NCBI GenBank assembly: GCA_009767595.1
Contig: VSDK01010461.1
Coordinates: 77,636 to 141,635, forward strand
From: Symbiodinium kawagutii
Lineage: Eukaryota; Sar; Dinophyceae; Suessiales; Symbiodiniaceae
DNA: 64,000 nucleotides
Reading direction: 5' to 3'
Shown here: piece by piece, positions 59,427-64,000 of the stretch
Layout: each line of letters begins with the position of its first letter
Numbering within the stretch: position 1 is the stretch's first letter
Program-made: the position numbers and the translations under genes
Notes under the pieces: model-generated
Database searches by the model: none
The model's input: only the letters and a program-made list of their open reading frames with translations
Told to the model about the DNA's origin: nothing

Positions 59427-60014
59427 ATGGCTAGGTGGATCTTGGCTGCCATGCTGGTGTCGGCAGTTGCGGAGAACGCGGAAAACGTGACGAGTGCACT
59501 GACAAAAAGCAGCTTCCAGCCATACTACTGGCCACATGCTGGACAAACCTGCTACTTTCGCTGCAAAGATGCAGGTTTTTGCTGTGGGGGGAGTCAGTCT
59601 TCGAACCAAATGATTTCCTGCACACAAGCTTGCGTCATGAGGGCTAGGGGCACTCCTGAGAATGACTTGATCTCTCCTGACGGCCTATGCCAACGCAACT
59701 CTGCTAGTGGCTGCTCAGTTTCTGTGAACGCAATGACTTACGACCTGTGTAGCACTTGCCACGACCTCACAGAGAAGTGTCCACATGGTGTGGAAAGTGA
59801 AGCAGCTTGCCAGTACGGGGCCCGTACATGGACCCAATGCTTGCTTTCTGGACAAGAGATTGTGAACACTGAGGGATGCGACTGTGCTTGGATTCTTTTT
59901 GACAATTGCAAGAGCAAAGACTCTTGTGCGCAAGCCTGCCGACAAGCGAACCCTGGGGCACTTGTGGCATTTGAGATTTTTGATGCAGATACGCCAACTA
60001 GAAGCTTAGCCTAA
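59427..60014 (+). CDS. Secreted cysteine-rich protein, apparently intronless
   Basis: 195 codons from ATG to TGA. A typical signal peptide at residues 1-17 (MARWILAAMLVSAVA) is followed by a mature region with over 20 Cys, including CYFRCKDAGFCCGG, ISCTQACVMRARG, CSTCHDLTEKCPHG, CDCAWILFDNCKSKDSCAQA. Cys doublets and C-x3-C/C-x2-C spacing suggest a disulfide-rich extracellular domain. I do not recognise a named family. The frame is open upstream to 59325, but the ATG at 59427 gives the clean signal peptide. It is the only complete single-exon gene of this length in the window, so a recent retroposed origin is possible. Confidence 0.75.
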   Translation: MARWILAAMLVSAVAENAENVTSALTKSSFQPYYWPHAGQTCYFRCKDAGFCCGGSQSSNQMISCTQACVMRARGTPENDLISPDGLCQRNSASGCSVSVNAMTYDLCSTCHDLTEKCPHGVESEAACQYGARTWTQCLLSGQEIVNTEGCDCAWILFDNCKSKDSCAQACRQANPGALVAFEIFDADTPTRSLA

Positions 60015-60234
60015 GCCTAGGCTTACAGATCTTACTTCTGGTTTCTGCAAGCTTTGTTTCTGTAAAGCTGTACAGCAGCAACTTCCCTCCTGTAGAGCTC
60101 TGAGGACATTCATCAAGGACCTGACACACCGGCAGAAGTCCTTCGGTTTTGAGAGCGAGACACTTGCTTCGGAAAGAATTGCCCACAGCATCGCTTTTCA
60201 ACATGGGGAAGTCTTGAACATGTCCAGCTCCTGT

Positions 60235-60395
60235 GCATGTCCATTACAAACATTATATTTTACTGACATTATTACTATTATTAACGTTAGTACTCACTAA
60301 CATTACTAACTATTACTAACTATCATTAAGATATGACTAACATCACTATTCACATTATTAGTAACTAACATTACTAACTGTTACTAATTACGAAA
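60235..60395. repeat. ACTAACATTACTA degenerate repeat
   Basis: Tandem TTACTAACTATTACTAACATCACTA units after the cysteine-rich gene. The same motif returns at 61473-61503. Confidence 0.8.
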
Positions 60396-60399
60396 GCCA

Positions 60400-61510
60400 G
60401 CCGTAGGCTAGGCTGGAGGGACTGTATAAGGGAGGGGGTCGCCAGTGAGTCCCGACAGGAAGGCTGAGCTGTGAATAAGGTGGGGGAACGGGAAAAAGGG
60501 CTTGGTCCGCTTGACCGGTTTTTGGAGCTCGGGTCGAGGAGGGGTTTTTTGTGGGTCAGGGATGGTTTTTAGGCGTTTTTCGGGCCTGCGGCGCATCAGA
60601 AAACCTCGTAATTTACAGGATTTTTTGCGCATGTGCCCTGAGAAAAGTAATTTGGAAAAGTGAAAAAACGTGTACATATCGATGTTTTTGAAAGGGTTAA
60701 TGAAAAAACCACGTAAATACCGTGGTTTTTGCAAAAACGTGGTAAATATCAGGGTTTTGACCACGTTTTGTGCAAAAACTGTCGCTATTTACAGCGTTTT
60801 TTGAACGCAACGATGCAAAAACGTGGTAAATTCCAGGTTTTTTTTTGCATTTGCGAGGCTCTTTACGTCTCCGGTTTAAGAACGTGGTCGCATTTGTTGT
60901 TGCTGTCGGCGCATTGTTGCATCCATTTGGGTTCGGTTTTTGTGCCCGGAAAAAAGGAACCCAAATTCAAGGTTGTATTGTTTGGGGTTAGCAGCATACA
61001 CTCTCAGATGTTCTCTTGCGTTTGTAGTTTGGGGACGCGTTTGTTTTGGTAGCAGCTGTCCTTTTTGGTGCTGAAATTTGTTGGGGTTGAGCTGGTACAG
61101 TTTTGTTTGGCACGTTTTTGCCTGGTACGTTTCTGTGTGGTACAATGTTTGTCTGATATGTTTCTTGGCTTGTACGTTTGTGTGTGCTACGTCTGTGGAA
61201 GGTCAGGGATGGTTTTATGAGGTTGTCTTGTTTTAAGCTAGCAGCATACACCGTCAGATGTTGTCGTGCGTTTGCAATTTGGGATGTTCCTTTCGGTTCG
61301 CAGTTTGGGGATGCCTTGTTGGGGATTCTGGTACGGTTTTGTGGTCTGGTACGGTTGTGATTGGCACGCTTTGCCTGGTGCGTTTTTGTCTGGCACAGTT
61401 TTTGCCTGCTCTTCTTTTCGCGCCGGGAAAAAAACGTCTGGGGGCTGGCTTTCGTCCCCCCCCTTCTCAGGTTATCATTAACATCATTACTAACATCACT
61501 GAGCATTCGC
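60400..61510. repeat. GT-rich repeat block with duplicated ~230-bp module
   Basis: 60710-60850 holds several AAAAACGTGGTAAAT units. A module with TTGTTT...AGCAGCATACAC...TCAGATGTT...TGCGTTTG...TTTGGGGA is present at about 60970-61040 and again at 61222-61316. Each is followed by runs of TGGTACGTTTTTGCC-type 15 to 20-bp units. The long minus-strand reading frames (60408-60764, 60988-61506) follow from this composition. Confidence 0.8.
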
Positions 61511-62204
61511 AGCAGACATGCAGAGCCTCCCTCAGAACTGGTCCACTGCTGAGGAGCTCCAACTGTTGGGAGACGGATGCCTCACCGGTTTTGATTCTCG
61601 GTTGGGGGCCACAGGATCCAACGGGTATTGAGAATGCTCATATTTGATGACAGATCGCCGGCTGTGGCAACCCTGTTGTGTTTTCTTTGCAGCTGGTGAT
61701 TGCTGGGTTGTATCTACTCTGATTGATATCAATTGTCCCTTGATTGTCCCTTGATTGTCCACTATCATTGACCATCATTTTGAGCCACTATTCATTATTG
61801 ATTAACATCACATTCAACATCATTACTAGTCATGGTAACGAAGCATGTGCTAGCAGCCATTGTTAAAGTCTATTCACCGCTTGGTCTACCCTGATCAAAC
61901 ACTTGAAATCATTAGTCAACACTACCATCCACGACCATCAACCATTAAAAGCGATTAAGAACGGTCTGCTGTCATCAATCATCATTAGCCCGTACTTACT
62001 AAGCGTTCACCACGATTCACCACAATTTGCCAGCAATGTCAACCATTATCTCTCATAATCATCAGTTGTCATCAAGCATATTCAAGCATGGTTGCTGGAT
62101 CGTCATGGCCGCGATGAGTCAGCCACCATTTGCCAATAATTATCCATCATTATCAACCATTTATCCACCATTTGTATTAGTGATCATTTACCATCATGAA
62201 CCAC

Positions 62205-62540
62205 TATTATCCATCAACCATCATCAACAATCCTCAACCATCATCGACCATCTTCAACCATCATCAACCATCATCAACCATCATCTAACCATCTTCAACC
62301 ATCCTCAGCCATCATCAACCATCTTCAACCATCATCAACCATCTTCAACCATCATCAGCCATCTTCAACCATCATCAACCATCTTCAACCATCATCAACC
62401 ATCTTCAGCCATCATCAGCCATCATCAACCATCTTCCACCATCATCAACCATCATCAACCATCATCAGCCATCACCAACCATCTTCAACCATCGTCAACC
62501 ATCTTGAACCATCATCAACCATCTTCAGCCACCATAAAAC
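62205..62540. repeat. (ACCATCATCA/ACCATCTTCA)n tandem repeat
   Basis: About 30 copies of a 10 to 12-bp unit. It keeps a + strand frame open (SSTIINHHQP repeats) but is not a gene on this evidence. Confidence 0.95.
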
Positions 62541-62969
62541 AACCTTTTACCTTTGGCAGAGGGTCCAAGCCGCTGACAAAGCTATGTGGGTGTCTGGCCT
62601 TCAGCCACCATTTGCCACCATTAAACAACCAACAGTCACCGTAAACCAGACTCTACTGTATCAGATATCGAAGAGGTTTTTTTCTTTGGAATCTAAATAG
62701 AATTCAAGCATTAAGCTATCATTGACCCTAGTTCTGTAGAACTCAGGCATTCCGCTATTTTTGACCTTAAAGAAATCCAGTAATAAAAATTGTTGAATTA
62801 TCTAGTTAATCATCTATGGTTTATCGAACAAATCCATTCGATCTAATTCAGTTATTCTTGACCCTATAGAATCCATGAACAGAATTTAAATTCTGAATTA
62901 GATCCGTTAAATATTCTAGTTATTAACAGAATTTAACGGATCTAATTCAGCCCACTATCAGCCCCACAG

Positions 62970-63074
62970 GTTCGGACGGCCAGACACATGAGACGCGGCC
63001 CACCACTTCGCTGGCGCATGACCTTGCGCCGCTTGGGCAATGGACCCACAATGGGGGTGATGGCCGTGGTGGCT
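62970..63074 (+). CDS. Exon, unrecognised
   Basis: CCCACAG acceptor, GTGAGC donor. Reads VRTARHMRRGPPLRWRMTLR then RLGNGPTMGVMAVVA. Very high third-position G/C, phase 0 in and out. Confidence 0.55.
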
Positions 63075-63330
63075 GTGAGCCAATGGTGATTAAGGAATGA
63101 TTAATGGTGGTTAATGGTTAAGTAATGGTGGTTAACTACTGGTGGTTAATAGTGGTCAACTACTGGTGGTGTTAAAGTTATGGTTAACTAATGGCCAATG
63201 GTGGTCACCTAATGATTGAACGGATGGTTCACTAATGGTTAACCCACTAATGGTGGTTAATAGTGGAAATGGTTGTTAGCAATGGTGGTTAACGAAGATT
63301 TGGTAGACCATCACAGCAGAAACTCACTGA
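63075..63330. repeat. AATGGTGGTTAACTA degenerate minisatellite
   Basis: Intronic member of the ATGGTTAATG family, starting right after the donor. Confidence 0.85.
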
Positions 63331-63934
63331 ACATTCCAGTGGTTGTTAACAATAGTGGCGGGCAAATTTTTGTTATCTAATGTTGATAGATGAGGTTCAT
63401 TACCGGTTCATGACATGATGCCATACGACGTCTACTAATGGCTACTAACCATGGCAGCTATACATCATGATACAGAATGGCCTAAGGGTGGTAAATAGTG
63501 GCTGTGATGCCAATCGCTTGTCATATGTTGATCTACATCGAATCCCATAATCTATCATAGCCATATCAGGCTGGGACTGCACAAAATGGCTGATATATGG
63601 TTTGTGCTGCTGGTGGTTGATATGGTGGATTGCGCTTCACCGCTATTCTTGTTTGGACTTTCAGGGAAACAGGGTTTTCTGGCCACCTATAGATCTTGTT
63701 TTTGATTATTACAGGACGATTTTGCGTGGCTTCTAGGTGTTCCTAATTAAGCAAACCGCATGCAGCTGATACTTACTAGTAGCCCTCGACCGTGTGCGTA
63801 AATGGAACATACAGACTCAAATACAGACACACACACACAAACAGACAGAATACACAGACAATCCAATGCATACCAACTTGAGAATCCGCAGTCAGCTGGC
63901 ACTCAATTCATCCGTTTTTCCTCGCTTCCCCGAG

Positions 63935-64000
63935 GCAGCAGCCCAAAAGTTCCAGCCCCAGCTCTCCAAGCCGACGCAGGCGCCACCGCCACAAAGAAAA
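63935..64000 (+). CDS. Exon running off the window
   Basis: CCCGAG acceptor. Reads AAAQKFQPQLSKPTQAPPPQ, Pro/Gln-rich and strongly biased to G/C at third positions. In phase 0 with the 62970 exon. Confidence 0.5.

Noticed and set aside
60988..61506. 172-codon minus-strand frame
   Set aside because: Opposite strand of the GT-rich repeat block; the peptide repeats follow the DNA repeats.
62027..62644. 205-codon open frame
   Set aside because: Created by a 10-12 bp tandem repeat; amino acid sequence is a simple SSTIINHHQP repeat with no other support.

Overview
Organism. The window looks like nuclear DNA of a dinoflagellate, most likely a Symbiodiniaceae-type alga. There are no long bacterial-style genes. 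Protein-coding sequence appears as short GC-rich islands of about 60 to 350 bases with high G/C at third codon positions, nearly all on the + strand, set in long AT-richer introns full of microsatellites and degenerate minisatellites. Islands that can be joined by protein homology or by intron phase end at GT, but also at GC and probably GA, donors, as is known for dinoflagellates. Two copies of a retrogene-like repeat carry a match to the last 16 bases of the dinoflagellate spliced leader. All exon joins given here were made by eye.

Layout. About 209-2447: a plastid-type, membrane-anchored rubredoxin (RBD1/ENH1 family) in four exons. About 3060-5775: isolated exon candidates. About 7211-19661: a multi-exon membrane protein of unknown family. 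About 20140-27081: a second unknown multi-pass membrane protein, containing a duplicated cassette exon and, in one intron, about 870 bases of degenerate plant-type telomere repeat. About 27323-42161: a large gene with N-terminal membrane exons and a C-terminal class 3 (diacylglycerol-lipase-like) lipase domain, the best-resolved long gene here. About 42340-47500: several short exons and terminal exons of unrecognised genes. About 48079-56619: leucine-rich-repeat exons, with two 1.2-1.3 kb copies of a decayed retrogene-like repeat inserted among them. 57379-58801: weak exons and one terminal exon. 59427-60014: an apparently intronless secreted cysteine-rich protein. 60400-61510: a GT-rich repeat block. 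62970-64000: exons of a gene that runs off the window.

How parts relate. No operon-like logic is expected; the genes form a one-direction tandem array, which is typical of dinoflagellate chromosomes. A roughly 105-bp terminal-inverted-repeat element (MITE-like) recurs at least six times, and a common ATGGTTAATG-type motif fills many introns in either orientation. These two repeat families, rather than protein-coding sequence, dominate the window.
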